This document shows positions 10,873 through 22,340 of a stretch of DNA of 64,000 nt, piece by piece; the first letter of the stretch is position 1, and every line of letters starts with the position of its first letter. The position numbers and the translations under genes are program-made. The stretch covers positions 13,044,330 to 13,108,329 of the forward strand of contig OY992538.1 in assembly GCA_963921195.1 (NCBI GenBank), written 5' to 3'. Origin of the DNA: Pegoplata infirma (lineage: Eukaryota > Arthropoda > Insecta > Diptera > Anthomyiidae). Under the pieces are notes generated by a model that searched no databases, was not told where the DNA came from, and saw only the letters and a program-made list of their open reading frames with translations.

Positions 10873-12919
10873 CACGCAAAAAAAAAATATGTCTCAGATT
10901 GAGCAAACCTACTTGGTAAAACTTTTTTCATACCAAAAAAAAATTTTTACCAAATTTTTGTTAAAATTATGCTTGTCGATGTTAAAGTGGCATAATTCAT
11001 TTTTTATGTAGAATTACCAAGTAACATGCACAATAACGCAAATTACTTGCAAAAAAAAATTATCAAAAGAAAACAGAAAAAAGCAAATACAGACCGCCAT
11101 TTTCATTTTGTATTTTAGTGTTCGTCGTTCGTTTATTTTTTGTGTTATAAAAACGTGAAAAGGAAATTGATAAATAAAATTAAAATAAATCAATAAATTA
11201 AAATAAAGAATTAGTTTTTAAAATATAAATAAATGTAAGATACAAAAATGCTAAAGTTAATTTTGCTGTCATAACTTAAAACACCATCCATTCAGCAAAA
11301 CCAATGGAGTCCCAGACGTATGTTTCGATGAATTACAAATGGAATGATAAAGTGAGTATACCCCTATTCGGAAGATACCAATAAAGTTTAATAGATTTTT
11401 AGTTAAAAATTAGTGCTTGGTAAAAATTTTCTATTTTTACAGCGTACTGGTAAATAAACTTTTGAAGCTATGGCGAATCCTTCACTACAATAAAGAGCGT
11501 GGGCACCAGTCCTGCATTTAGTTATAAAATAAAAAACGCAAAGCCAAGGGAGTCCAGACCTGTTTTGATGAGTTACAAATGGAATGACCAAGTAAGTGTT
11601 CCTCCATAACAAGAGACCAATGGGGTTTACCAGTTTTTTAAACTAAAAATTTATGTTTTGCAATTATTTTCTATTTTTACAGGATGCTTTTAAATAAATT
11701 CGTGAAGCTATAGCGGATCCTTCACTTCAAGAAAAGCGTACACTCATAGAAATATCTTAGTAGAAAAATTAGTAAACCCATTGTAGATCAAGTTTTACAG
11801 AATTTAACAAAACTCAATGTTGATATTACAAAATTCAATAGTTGAAAAACACATAGTTGAAAAAAAACGTATAAAATATAAGTACATGAAATGTGCAACA
11901 CTGTTTTTGCTGATCGCCATTTGTAAATTGTTGTTGTCTTGTACAGAAGGGATGTTTCTCAAAAAAAATCTTTTTTATAACAAAAATTAAAAGAAAATAT
12001 TTGGTGAGTAATTAAATATATTTGTTATTTAATTCATTAATAAAGCATTTTTTATTTTTTTTTTAGCAATTTGTGATTTGGAATCTTTCTAAAAACTCTA
12101 GAAGCTAATCACGTAAAATGATTGCCGACAGCAAAACAACAGCGAAATACATCACAGTCCAAGGAAACAAAAAATATCATCTAAAAACAAAATAAGTTTA
12201 TGTGAAAATAATGAGTTAATGAAAACCACGAAAAAATATTGTGAAAATATTCAATTAAATAAAATAACATTTACAAAACAAATAAGAATTTCATTTTAAT
12301 AAAAAAAAAAATGCATGAATATACAAAACAAAACGAGTATGATTAACAAAAATACGAATAGAACCAACAAAAATACGAGTTAATCAGCTTTTACAAAAAC
12401 TGACAACAATTAATGTTGAAATCAACATAAATATTTGTAGGGTCAAAATCAACAATGATTTCTGTTGAATTTACTACGATTTTCTTTGGGAATACAATGA
12501 TTTTTGGTTGAGTGTAGGCAGTCACTGGAGAAAATTGTACATAAAGGGTCAGTTGGTCGGTGGTAAATTAAACACAACATTTATTATATTAATATGGATT
12601 TATTCTGTGAAAATTTAAAATTCAATAAATATACAAATTTTTACAAAATTTTACTAGAAAATTTATTTTAGCATAAATGTGGTAATTTTTAGCATTACTT
12701 TTAGTCACCTTTTCTAATCGTTTTGTATATTTCACCATATTTCTTTTGGTATATTTTACCAAGTTTTTGCTTAAATAGCATTAACATTTTCTTCAAAATT
12801 TTTTACATAAGCGTTTTGGCTAAATTACGAAAACTACTTCGTCGGTTGTAGTTTTAGCATATTTTTGGTAAAATTATGCCAGATTTTTGCTCACTCCGAC
12901 ACAGATTTTTTTTTGCGTG
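10873..12919. mobile_element. TAC-A copy 3
   Basis: It runs from CACGC to GCGTG with TA on both sides. It sits in TAC-C at a site whose empty form is known. It contains the two tandem splice-like modules (about 11300-11520 and 11530-11740) and is itself interrupted by another TAC-C (11741-12514). Confidence 0.92.
11741..12514. mobile_element. TAC-C subfamily copy nested in TAC-A
   Basis: The ends match TAC-C (CACTCATAGAAATATC and GGTTGAGTG) and are flanked by TA; other TAC-A copies read AAAGCGTAGGCAG across the site. The outer 60-90 bp match TAC-C, but the interior (about 11825-12330) is unrelated to the other two copies and includes GGTGAGTAATT followed by a TTTTTTTTTAGCAA tract, resembling an intron. 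This is an interior-replaced subfamily. Confidence 0.85.
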
Positions 12920-12998
12920 TAGGGTCAAAATCAACAATGATTTCTGTTGAATTTACAACGATTTTCTTTGGGAATACAATGATTTTTGGTTGAGTGTA

Positions 12999-13158
12999 TG
13001 AAACATAGACCATAAACATAGGGGTGAAACGAAAGAGTTTCTCACATGTGTATGTATTAGTGGCAGCACGCGCATGTAACTTTTGACGTTTCATACAAAA
13101 CATAAACAAACAACGAAAATACAGATGTAAAAGCTCACACGTACAGGCACACGTATTC
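12999..13158. other. Short spacer, possibly a diverged duplicate
   Basis: It contains ACATAGACCATAAACATAGG, GTGAAACGAAAGAG and ATGTAACTTTTGACGTTT, which have counterparts in the same order at about 14624-14720 (ACCATAG.., GTGAAACAGAG, ATGTAACTTTTGACGTTT). The two segments flank TAC-A copy 5 and may be diverged copies of one sequence. Confidence 0.45.
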
Positions 13159-13160
13159 TA

Positions 13161-14433
13161 CACGCAAAAAAAAACTTGTGAGCAAAAATCTGGCATAATT
13201 TTACCAAAAATATGCTAAAACTACAACCGACGAAGTAGTTTTCGTAATTTAGCCAAAACACTTATGTAAAAAATTTTGAAGAAAATGCTAATGCTATTTA
13301 AGTAAAAACTTGGTAAAATATACCAAAAGAGATATGGTGAAATATTCCAAAACTATTAGAAAAGATGACTAAAAATAATGCTAAAAATTACCACATTTAT
13401 GCTAAAATAAATTTTCAATAAATTTTTGTAAAAATTTGTATATTTGTTGAATTTAAAATTTTCACAGAATAAATCCATATTAATGTAATAAATGTTGTGT
13501 AGGATTTAATTTACCACCGACCAACTGACCCTTTTTGTACAATTTTCTCGAGTGACTGCTGCCTACGCTTCTTCTTGAAGTAAAGGATCCGCTATAGCTT
13601 CACGAATTTATTTAAAAGCATCCTGTAAAAATAGAAAATTATTACAAAACATAAATTTTTAATTTAAAAAATTGGTAAACCCCATTGGTCTCTTGGTAAG
13701 GAGGAACACTTACTTTGTCATTCCATTTGTAACTCAAAACAGGTATGGACTCCCTTGGCTTTGGGTTTTTAGGTTTTAATTTTATACCTAAGGGCAGGAT
13801 TGGTGTCCACGCTCTTTATTGTAGTGAAGGATTCGCCATAGCTTCAAAAATTTATTTAGCAGTACCCTGTAAAAATAGAAAATTATTACCAAACACTAAT
13901 TTTTAACTAAAAATCTATTAAACCTTATTGGTGTCTTCGGAATGCGGGTATACTCACTTTATCATTCCATTTGTTATTCATCGAAACATACGTCTGGGAC
14001 TCCATTGGTTTTTCTTAATGAATGGTGTTTTAAGTGATGAAAGCAAAATTAACTTTAACATTCTTTTATCTTACATTTATTTATCTTTTAGAAAACTAAT
14101 TATTTATTTTTATTTATTAATTTATTTTTATTTTATTTATCAATTTCCTTTTTACGTTTTTATAACACAAAAAATAAACAAACAACGCACACAAAAAAAA
14201 TGAAAATGGCGGTCTGTATTTGTTTTTTTGTTGTTTTCTTTCGATAAATTTTTGTGCAGGTAATTTGCGTTATTGTGCAAGCTACTTGGTTATTTTACAT
14301 AAAAAATGAATTATGTTACTTTAACATCGACAAGCATAATATTAGCAAAAATTTGGTAAAAAATTTTTTTTGGTATAAAAAAAGTTTTACCAAGTAGGAT
14401 TGCTCAATCTTACACAGATTTTTTTTTTGCGTG
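13161..14433. mobile_element. TAC-A copy 5, uninterrupted reference copy
   Basis: At 1,273 bp from CACGC to GCGTG with TA on both sides, this is the only copy without a nested insertion and gives the family length. It is in reverse orientation relative to copies 2-4. The internal order is a terminal AT-rich segment, two tandem splice-like modules, then the opposite terminal segment. The longest ORF (91 codons, low complexity) is not convincing. Confidence 0.92.
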
Positions 14434-14435
14434 TA

Positions 14436-15096
14436 GGCAGAGAAGTAAATTTAGTAGTATTTTGTATGCGTCCATATTGAAAGTACCAAAATAAGCACTC
14501 GTGTTGCATGTCTATATGGTCTGTGCCATAAACCATGAAGACATCCAAAATAGCGCAAAATTTTTTTTTTTTTTTTGTATTTAGCATCATTGTTATTTGT
14601 TATTAGTGTTGTAAATTGTGGTTACTTTTGACCATAGAAAAAAATAGAAGTGAAACAGAGTCGTATTTCGCTTGAATAAGTATTCGTGACAGCAACATTA
14701 TGTAACTTTTGACGTTTAATAAAAACAATGCAACATAAAGGAGAACAACAACAAAGCAAACAGCAAAAGAGAGAAACAAGTTTTTAAACTATCAATAGTG
14801 AGTATTATCTTTTATCTTTAAAAAAACGTTGAATAAAGCAAAATAAACAATTAATTTAATTAAATAAAAGACAAATACCATTTTTTAAAAACAAAGAATC
14901 TAATTTTATATTAAATACGTGTGAGATGAGGAAGAATAATTGGAAGAAATATTGGAAAATACATCATATACAACACTGCGTGCCTTCTAATCTTTTCTAT
15001 GCTTTTGACTACTCAATACACCAATACTCGATACTTTTAACTGAGTACTCACATTTTTGACATTTAATACTTTTTTTGACATTAAACATTAAAGCC
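14436..15096. other. Unassigned spacer
   Basis: No gene is recognised. Segment 14624-14720 resembles 13010-13100, as noted there. GAGAAACAAG..TTTTTAAACTATCAATAG is followed by GTGAGTATT at about 14797, a possible donor site without a demonstrable exon. Confidence 0.35.
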
Positions 15097-15099
15097 TAA

Positions 15100-15583
15100 A
15101 GCTGCCCATTCACTTGCAATATTATTGTTCAACTTTTCAAATTGTACAATAATATCGCTTGTGTGTATGTAATATTTACGGTTGTGCAATATATTGGAGA
15201 ATATCAAAACACTTTTGATATTTATTGTACAAACAAGAATACTGCAATATATTTTATCAGTGTGTTGTCTATATTGTACAACATTTATTATGTTAGACCG
15301 AATTTACATTGGGCAATTTTAATTGCGGCAATTCTGATTTTTTAGTGTATCAGAGAGAGAGATAAGATTCTTCCCTCTCTCTCCGATACACTATAAAATC
15401 AAAATTGCGGCAATTAAAATTGCCCTGTCTGAATTTGGACTTATGTTTATGTTTATATCTTGTACAATATATTGGGTTTAAGTATTGAGCAATTTTATTT
15501 GCTGTGTAGGGTAAAACGACAATAATATTGTAAAATAATTTTTTTTTAAGTTGAGCAATTTTATTGCAAGTGAATGGGCAGCT
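15100..15583. mobile_element. PIF/Harbinger-like MITE
   Basis: The terminal inverted repeats are AGCTGCCCATTCACTTGCAA and its inverse, flanked by a 3-bp TAA duplication (15097-15099 and 15584-15586). Three-base TWA duplications are characteristic of PIF/Harbinger elements. It contains a nested 145-bp MITE at 15296-15440. Confidence 0.8.
15296..15440. mobile_element. 145-bp foldback MITE
   Basis: It is an almost complete palindrome: GGGCAATTTTAATTGC, TAGTGTATC and GAGAGAGAG on the left are mirrored on the right. The flanks TTATGTTA and TTATGTTT form an 8-bp duplication with one mismatch, suggesting a hAT-type mover. Confidence 0.8.
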
Positions 15584-15927
15584 TAAGATAAAAATGTAAA
15601 ATGTTCAGAGAACGAAGCCGATCGGCTCGCAGTCGGCGCATAGCCGCCGCCGACTTTTTTTAAGTAATTGAGCCGCGGCCGACTTTATGCGGCTACCGTC
15701 GACTCAAATTTTTAGCCGACTCGGTCGGCTTAGCTGACAATTTTGAACTTTTTTCGATTTTTTTTATTTAATTTATTACTTTAGTTAAAAAAAATAATCT
15801 TATAAAAATCTAAACGAGTAACATTTTGCAAAGTTTTTGTTAGATTTAAGGAAAATATACCTAAAACTTTAAGAGTAGAGTATGTATTTAAAGGGAAAGT
15901 ATTTTTTGCATGTATCGAATATATTCA

Positions 15928-16684
15928 GAGCTTCGAAGAATTAAATCCTTTTCGAATGAATTCTCAAAAAAATCCATTCAATTTTCATAGTCAGTGAATG
16001 CATTCGATTTCATAAATCAACATTGAATGCAGTCCTTAAAATTCATTCGATTGAATGAACAAAAATGAATGCATTCGATTTCTTGTTCATTCGATTTAGA
16101 AAAATCGAATGCATTCGATTTTTTATCATTCCACTGCGAATGCAATCGATTTTTTAAATATATAGACCAAAACGAAGCCAAATTTTGGTCCATAGTATCG
16201 CTTACTCTCTTTACATACGATGACCCTAATGGGCTCTAATTTTGAATCCAAAAAAATTGGTGTTCCCGAAAATTTTAAAAATGCACATTTTAACTGCCTA
16301 TACGACAAAAAAAATGTGAAGAGTGTTAGCGATACTATGGACAAAAAATTGGCTCCGTTTTGCTCCATCTTGGTTAGTTTTTTTAAGTTTTTTATGCAAT
16401 GAATGAATAAGCCATTCGATTTTTCAAATTGAATGAAAAGAAAATCGATTGCATTCGCAAGTGAATGCATTCGATTTTTAAAAGTCGAATGAAAAAAAAT
16501 CGAATGCATTCGATTTTTGAAAGTCGAATGAAAAATAAAACGAATGCATTCGATATTTACAAATCGAATGAGTCTAAAGTGAATTCATTCAATTCGCTAA
16601 AATGTGATTGGGGAATGCAATCACTAAATTTTCACTCAGAATGACAAATCGAATTAAGAAATGAAATCCTTCGAAAGCTCTGAA
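15928..16684. mobile_element. Z element with GAATGCATTCGA repeats
   Basis: The ends are CAGAGCTTCGAAG and the inverse CTTTCGAAAGCTCTG. At least eight copies or near-copies of GAATGCATTCGATTT lie in both halves (15999-16150 and 16440-16560). The centre (about 16163-16376) is a separate inverted repeat with arms GTCCATAGTATCGCTTAC / GTTAGCGATACTATGGAC. No clear duplication was found, so the superfamily is undecided, although CAGAG ends and subterminal repeats fit hAT. Confidence 0.7.
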
Positions 16685-16818
16685 CATAGTGACATAGTAA
16701 TCCATCGACCGTTTTGTAGATCTGGCATCACCAAAGATAATTGGAAAATTCTGGCAATGCCAAACTAAAGTTCAAACGCAAAGCAAAGAGAGACAAAAAA
16801 CAATCTGCATTCTCACTG

Positions 16819-18918
16819 CACGCAAAAAAAAATCTGTGTAAGATTGAGCAATCCTACTTGGTAAAACTTTTTTCATACCAAAAAAAAATTTTTACCAAAT
16901 TTTTGCTAAAATTATGCTTGTCGATGTTAAAGTAACATAATTCATTTTTTATGTAAAATAACCAAGTAGCTTGCACAATAACGCAAATTACTTGCACAAA
17001 AATTTATCGAAAGAAAACAACAACAAAAAAAAAACAAATACAGACTGCCATTTTCATTTTGCATTTTTGTGTGCGTTGTTCGTTTATTTTTTGTGTTATA
17101 AAAACTTAAAAAGGAAATTGACAAATTAAATTAAAATAAATTAATAAATAAAAATAAATAATTGGTTTTTTAAAAGATAAATAAATGTAAGATAAAAGAA
17201 TGCTAAAGTTAATTTTGCTTTTATCACTTAAAACACCATTCATTAAGAAAAACCAATTTAGTCCCAGACTTTTGTTTCAATGAATTACAAATGGAATGAT
17301 AAAGTGAGTATACCCCTATTCCGAAGACACCAATAAGGTTTAATAGATTTTTAGTTAAAAATTAGTGTTTGGTAATAATTTTCTATTTTTACAGGGTACT
17401 GCTAAATAAATTTTTGAAGCTATGGCGAATCATTCACTACAATAAAAAGCGTGGGCACCAGTCCTCCCTTTAGTCATAAAATTAAAACTAAAAAAACTCA
17501 TTTATATAGCAAAACCAATGGAGTCCAGACCTGTTTTGATGAGTTACAAATGGAATCACAAAGTAAGTATTCCTCCTAACCAAAAGACCAATGGGATTTA
17601 CTAGTTTTTTAAATTAAAAATTTATGATTGTAATAATTTTCTATTTTTACAGGATGCTTTTAAATAAATTCGTGAAGCTATAGCGGATCAGGGATGAAAT
17701 ATGACAATTTCGTTTTGGTATCAAAAATGATTTTAAATTGTACTTTTCTGACCTTCAACGTACTTTTTTTATTAAAAAACAACAAAAAATAGTAATTAAA
17801 AACGAAGCCGGTACTAAAAATTCATGAATGTGGATTAAAAATATAAAATGAGATTTTACAGTTGTTTCGGGAAAAACAAATTTAATAAACAAAACACGCC
17901 TCGGCCAAACCAACTTTTACCACAAGTTGCAAATACTGTTAATGTCTTTCCTGAATATGAAACCCGGGAGCCCCACCACTACATTTCGACGAAAATCAAA
18001 ATTTTTGCCAGAGCCGTTTTTGAAAAAGTAACGGTAAAACGTTAAAAAATTTACATTATAAGCTTATCTCGAAAACAAAATAGAGATATGAAATATATAT
18101 TTAAGACAAAAATTATTCCACGGGAAAAATTTTGATTTTCGTTGAAATATAGTAGCAGGGCACCCCAGAGTCATAATCAAGAAAGACATTTACAGTGTTC
18201 GCAACTTGAGGTTAAAGTTATTTTGGACGAGGCGTGAAAAGTCAGCTGTTATTCATTAGACCATACATCAACATAAATGAAACTCTTTTAAATTTAAAAA
18301 AGTTTCTCCACGAATAACCATATTTCAATTAGCAAGAAAAACATTTCAATAAAAAAATTAATTAAAATTCGTTTAATTTTGAAAATGTATCAAATGAGTC
18401 ATGGGCGTATCAACGTATTTTTCAACATTAAATAGTATCAAAAAAAGTACATTTGTATCAACAATTCCATCCCTGTAGCGGATCCTTCACTTCAAGAAAA
18501 AGCGTAGGCAGCAGTTACTGGAGAAAATTTTACATAAAGGGTCAGTTGGTCGGTGGTAAATAAAATCCTACACAACATTTATTATATTAATATGGATTTA
18601 TTCTGTGAAAGTTTTAAATTCAACAAATATACAAATTTTTGCAAAAACTTTATAGAAAAATTATTTTAGCATAAATGTGGTAATTTTTAGCATTATTTTT
18701 AGTCACCTTTTCTAATAATTTTGGTATATTTCATCATATTTCTTTTGGTATATTTTACCAAGTTTTTGCTTAAATAGCATTAGCATTTTCTTCAAAATTT
18801 TTTACATAAGTGTTTTGGCTAAATTACGAAAACTACTTCGTCGGTTGTAGTTTTAGCATATTTTTGGTAAAATTATGCCAGATTTTTGCTCACTCCGACA
18901 CAAGTTTTTTTTTGCGTG
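16819..18918. mobile_element. TAC-A copy 4, flanked by TG
   Basis: It runs from CACGC to GCGTG like the other copies but is flanked by TG on both sides (CTCACTG / TGTAAAAC) instead of TA. The tandem modules are at about 17240-17470 and 17510-17690 plus 18476-18510. It is interrupted by hAT-b at 17689-18475. Confidence 0.88.
17689..18475. mobile_element. hAT-b copy 1 nested in TAC-A
   Basis: The ends are CAGGGATGAAAT and ATTCCATCCCTG, with a perfect 8-bp duplication TAGCGGAT (17681-17688 and 18476-18483). Other TAC-A copies read GCTATAGCGGATCC without interruption, proving the insertion. The element is 787 bp and non-coding. Confidence 0.93.
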
Positions 18919-19241
18919 TGTAAAACTGGTATCTTCCATCTCGCTCACATTTCGATTTGTGATAAAATTTCGTAAACAATACCATATGGTTTTTGTTTAC
19001 TACTTTTTCAAACGCCATTTGTTGGACTACTCTATGACTCTGGCTCTGAATATATTGAACATGTCTTTTTTTGCAAATTTTTTCTGCTGCAGTCGACTTT
19101 AAGCCGCCGCCGACAGTTTTTTTGTTTAGCCGCCGCCGCCGAAAAAATGTCGGCTTTAGTCGACTTTTAGCCGCCGCCGACTACTTTTTTTGCTTAGCCG
19201 CCGCCGACAGTTTTAAGTCGGCTTCGTTCTCTGAAAATGTT

Positions 19242-20874
19242 TCGATTTATAAAAAAAAAAATCATCTTCGTTCTGATTGAAAATGAGTAATTTTTAATTT
19301 TGTTTTATAACATTCGAGTTTTTTATGTGAATTTTGAATTTATGAAATGAAGTTTGCCAAAAAATCGTACTAAGATAAAAGTTGAATTACATAAAAATAA
19401 AACAAAAGAAGTATATAGGAATAAAATACTAATAAAAAAATTAAAACTTATGCATGAGTGCAGTGAATTCCAAATAAAAAAAAGTGTTGCAGCGGCTGTG
19501 AGGAAACGAAGAAGAAATCTTAATTGTGGTGGCGGCGGTGTGTGTGACGTGTAAATCCAAGTGTTTGCCAAGGTTTGCATTAACTCTACTATTGCTGATA
19601 AAAAAATAATTTTAAGAAGCAAAAAACGAAAGAAAGCTACAAATTGAAATAGCTCAATGGCGCTTTATTAGCAAAGCTAAAAAGTGAACAAACAAAAGAG
19701 TTTATTGTATAATTTAATAATGGCAAAAAACAAATAGTTTCTAACTTTTTTGGGGGTACCGTACAACGCCTAAAATGATGAATATAAAGAAATAATTGGT
19801 TTGTTGGATTTGACTGATAAAACAAAAAAGAAACATAAAAACAGAGTTTCCCAAATCTTAAGTATTGGAATGCCGGAAAAGGGTTTTGTGATATCAAATG
19901 ACAAATGAATAAACAATTGTATGAGAATTTTTAATGGAATTACAAAAATGGCATTAATTTTATTTTTATATCGTTGTCATTGAACTGTGTAGTGCTGTTT
20001 TTTTTTGTTGTCGTATTATTTATTGCTTTTGTGCTTACAACAGAAAAATACTGTCGCTGGTGACGGTTTGATGTGATGACGATCACGCCCCAAAGTTTTG
20101 TTCATTCATTCGTTCTCTTCTTTGGCTTTTATTCTTCTATTACTTTTATGCTGGCTGTATTTTAATGTTTAATTATGCTGTTGTTTTTATTTTCTAAACA
20201 CCTAAAAAAAGCCACATTAGATTTTGTAATGTTTACGCTTCGCTAACAACAAATCCTGTTTTTATGTTTTTTTTTGTTACAAAGAAATCTAATGTTTGCT
20301 TTTCATATATGAATCTGTATGTGTGATGAATAACATTTTGATTTTAGTTTTTAGTACAAAACTATGCGAATAATAATTTTTTTTAGTAAGTGTGTAGTAA
20401 ATTAAGTGAATGTAAACATCGTGTATAAAAATGTCACTTTTAACTTTGACAATTGTATGATAATGATGACCTTACACAGTATCAATCATATTTATATACA
20501 ATAAATATAACTTAAAAAAAATCGATTTTATTATTTACAATAAACTGCCAACTTGAAATACCCCACAAGGCGTTATAAAGATTTTAAATTATGTATAAAA
20601 AACACCGATAGTCTTTTCGCACTAGCTTTAAACACTTAAAGTTTAAACATTTCCCTGCAGGAAAAGTGTGTCTCTCGATCCGAAATCACCTATCTCGCGA
20701 CTGGTGAAAACGGGACATATCACAAAAATGTCTGGAACAAGTTGAGTTCACTGGCATTGGTCAAAAAAAAAAAAAAAAATTGACAATAGCCCTGTTAGCG
20801 ATGATTTCGAGAAAAAAAGGCATAAATAAACTTTACCGAACTTTGTTTAAATTAAAAAAAATATATATGGCCTT
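19242..20874. other. Mostly unique region, no gene proven
   Basis: This is one of the few long stretches without recognisable repeats. A GC-richer patch at 19488-19555 (GCAGCGGCTGTGAGG, GGTGGCGGCGGTG) and a 66-codon ORF (19354-19554, lysine/arginine-rich, no recognised domain) could be a host exon or UTR, but nothing proves it. The rest is AT-rich, with a 17-bp poly-A at about 20764-20780. Confidence 0.35.
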
Positions 20875-22062
20875 ATTCCTTGGACTCTTAGATTTCGAGT
20901 GTGGTGTTCAAACCCGTGGGGACGTACCCCGTTTGGGAGGGGCAGGGGTTTAAAGTTAAAGTGGTTTTTCTTAAATATTTCAAAAACTACTTATCCGATC
21001 AAGACGGTTATGATATCTTTAGAAAGGGTAATTAAAGACCTTTCCAACGGGGTGTAACATGACGTAGTTTAATTAACCCTTTAAGCGACAAAAATTCATT
21101 TAAAAAATTTTAACTAGACTTTTTTTACAAAATGCTTAATATCTCAAAATCGCACGTATATAAACATTTTTTTCGTCTATATAGGCTTGTAGCCAATACT
21201 TCAAGCTTTCATTTGCGCCAAAAAACTGCGCTGTAAGTCTAAAACATACTGAGATATTAGGGGTCAAAGTTGTAACTTTATTTTTTTTTACTTTTTCAAG
21301 GATTTTTGTTAAAATTTTATTGATTTGTGGAAACATACAGATATCTGACAAACTACTAGTCCGATCGAGACGAATATGGTATCATTAAAAAGGTGATTTT
21401 AACCGGGCTGAACGACCGAACTTTTTTTGCATAACCCCCATTCACATTATGGGGAGTAAGTCCAAAGCAATTTTGGTCATAATCCCCGTTTTCTGCAGAG
21501 AGGGTGGGTTTAATGCATGGAGTTTGTAATCCCTATGCCCGGCCGAAGGCCGGCTACGCAGAAAAAAATTTTTAAATTCGATTAGTAGTTAGTCAGATGT
21601 CTGTATGTTTCTACAAATACAATTTTAACAAAAAACCTGAAAAAAGTTTTAAAAAACAACTTTGACCCTTAATATCTCTGTAAGTTTTAGACTTACAGCG
21701 CCGTTTTTTAGCGCAAATGAAAGCTTAAAATCTTAGCTACAAGCCTATATAGACAAAAAAGATGTTTATATACGTGCGATTTTGAGATAATAAGCACTTT
21801 GTAAAAAAAGTCAAGTCCAAATTTTTTGAAATCAAGTTTTGTCACTTAAAGAGTTAATAAAACTACGTCATGTTGCACCCCGTTGGGAAGGTCTTTAATT
21901 ATCCTTTCTAACGATACCATAACCGTCTTGATCGGATAAGTAGTTTTTGAAATATTTAAGAAAAACAATTTTAACTTTAAACCCCTGCCCCTCCCAAACG
22001 GGGTACGTCCCCACGGGTTTGAACACCACACTCGACTTTTTAGAGGTCAGAGGTCAAGGTCA
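20875..22062. mobile_element. 1.2-kb foldback element H
   Basis: Arms of about 450 bp, 20892-21340 and 21590-22036, are inverted copies (for example GTGTGGTGTTCAAACCCG and its inverse). The right loop (about 21470-21560) contains a family also found at 46776-46965, with GCATTAAACCCACCCTCTC and a GGCCGGCCGAAGGCCGG-type palindrome. Two ORFs over the arms are products of the palindrome rather than genes. Termini and TSD are not resolved. Confidence 0.8.
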
Positions 22063-22340
22063 TATTTTTATTTTTTTATTTTTAGCAAGTTCGGTATTCT
22101 TAATGAGTTCCCCAGTAGTCGGCACTTTAACGTTTTTTTTGTTTTCAAACTAGGGTCCTTACGTATGTGAGCATGCTATTGGAATGGCACCTAGATATTC
22201 CACTTCAAAAAAGGTTTTGTTTTAAGTGTTATTAACAGTTTTAAACAAATTATTTATTAAATTTGACTTATATATTTTGTAAAATACACCATATTTGCCA
22301 GTGGTCGGCATGCATTCCCCAATATTCGGCATGTGGTGAT

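Larger units (their letters stand above)
10143..12996. mobile_element. TAC-C copy split by TAC-A
   Basis: The left part is 10143-10870 and the right part 12922-12996 (AGGGTCAAAATCAACAATG through GGTTGAGTG), both flanked by TA. The halves join exactly as in the intact copy at 7767-8571 (inverted), where the sequence ATTTGTAGGGTC is continuous. The interruption is TAC-A copy 3. Confidence 0.9.
15606..19233. mobile_element. hAT-c, 3.6-kb composite
   Basis: The ends are CAGAGAACGAAGCCGA and its inverse TCGGCTTCGTTCTCTG. The 8-bp duplication AAAATGTT is perfect (15598-15605 and 19234-19241). CAGAGAAC resembles the terminus of hobo, a known fly hAT. The subterminal regions are GC-rich clusters of GCCGCCGCCGAC motifs, in marked contrast to the AT-rich surroundings and plausible transposase-binding sites. 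Inside are Z (15928-16684) and TAC-A copy 4 (16819-18918). No transposase was found. Confidence 0.9.

Noticed and set aside
13928..14203. 91-codon plus-strand ORF in TAC-A copy 5
   Set aside because: Low-complexity, made of Tyr/Leu/Ile/Phe from AT-rich sequence; other TAC-A copies carry stops and frameshifts at the same place.
19354..19554. Lys/Arg-rich 66-codon ORF as a host exon
   Set aside because: No splice context or recognisable domain; kept only as an unproven possibility within the unique region.
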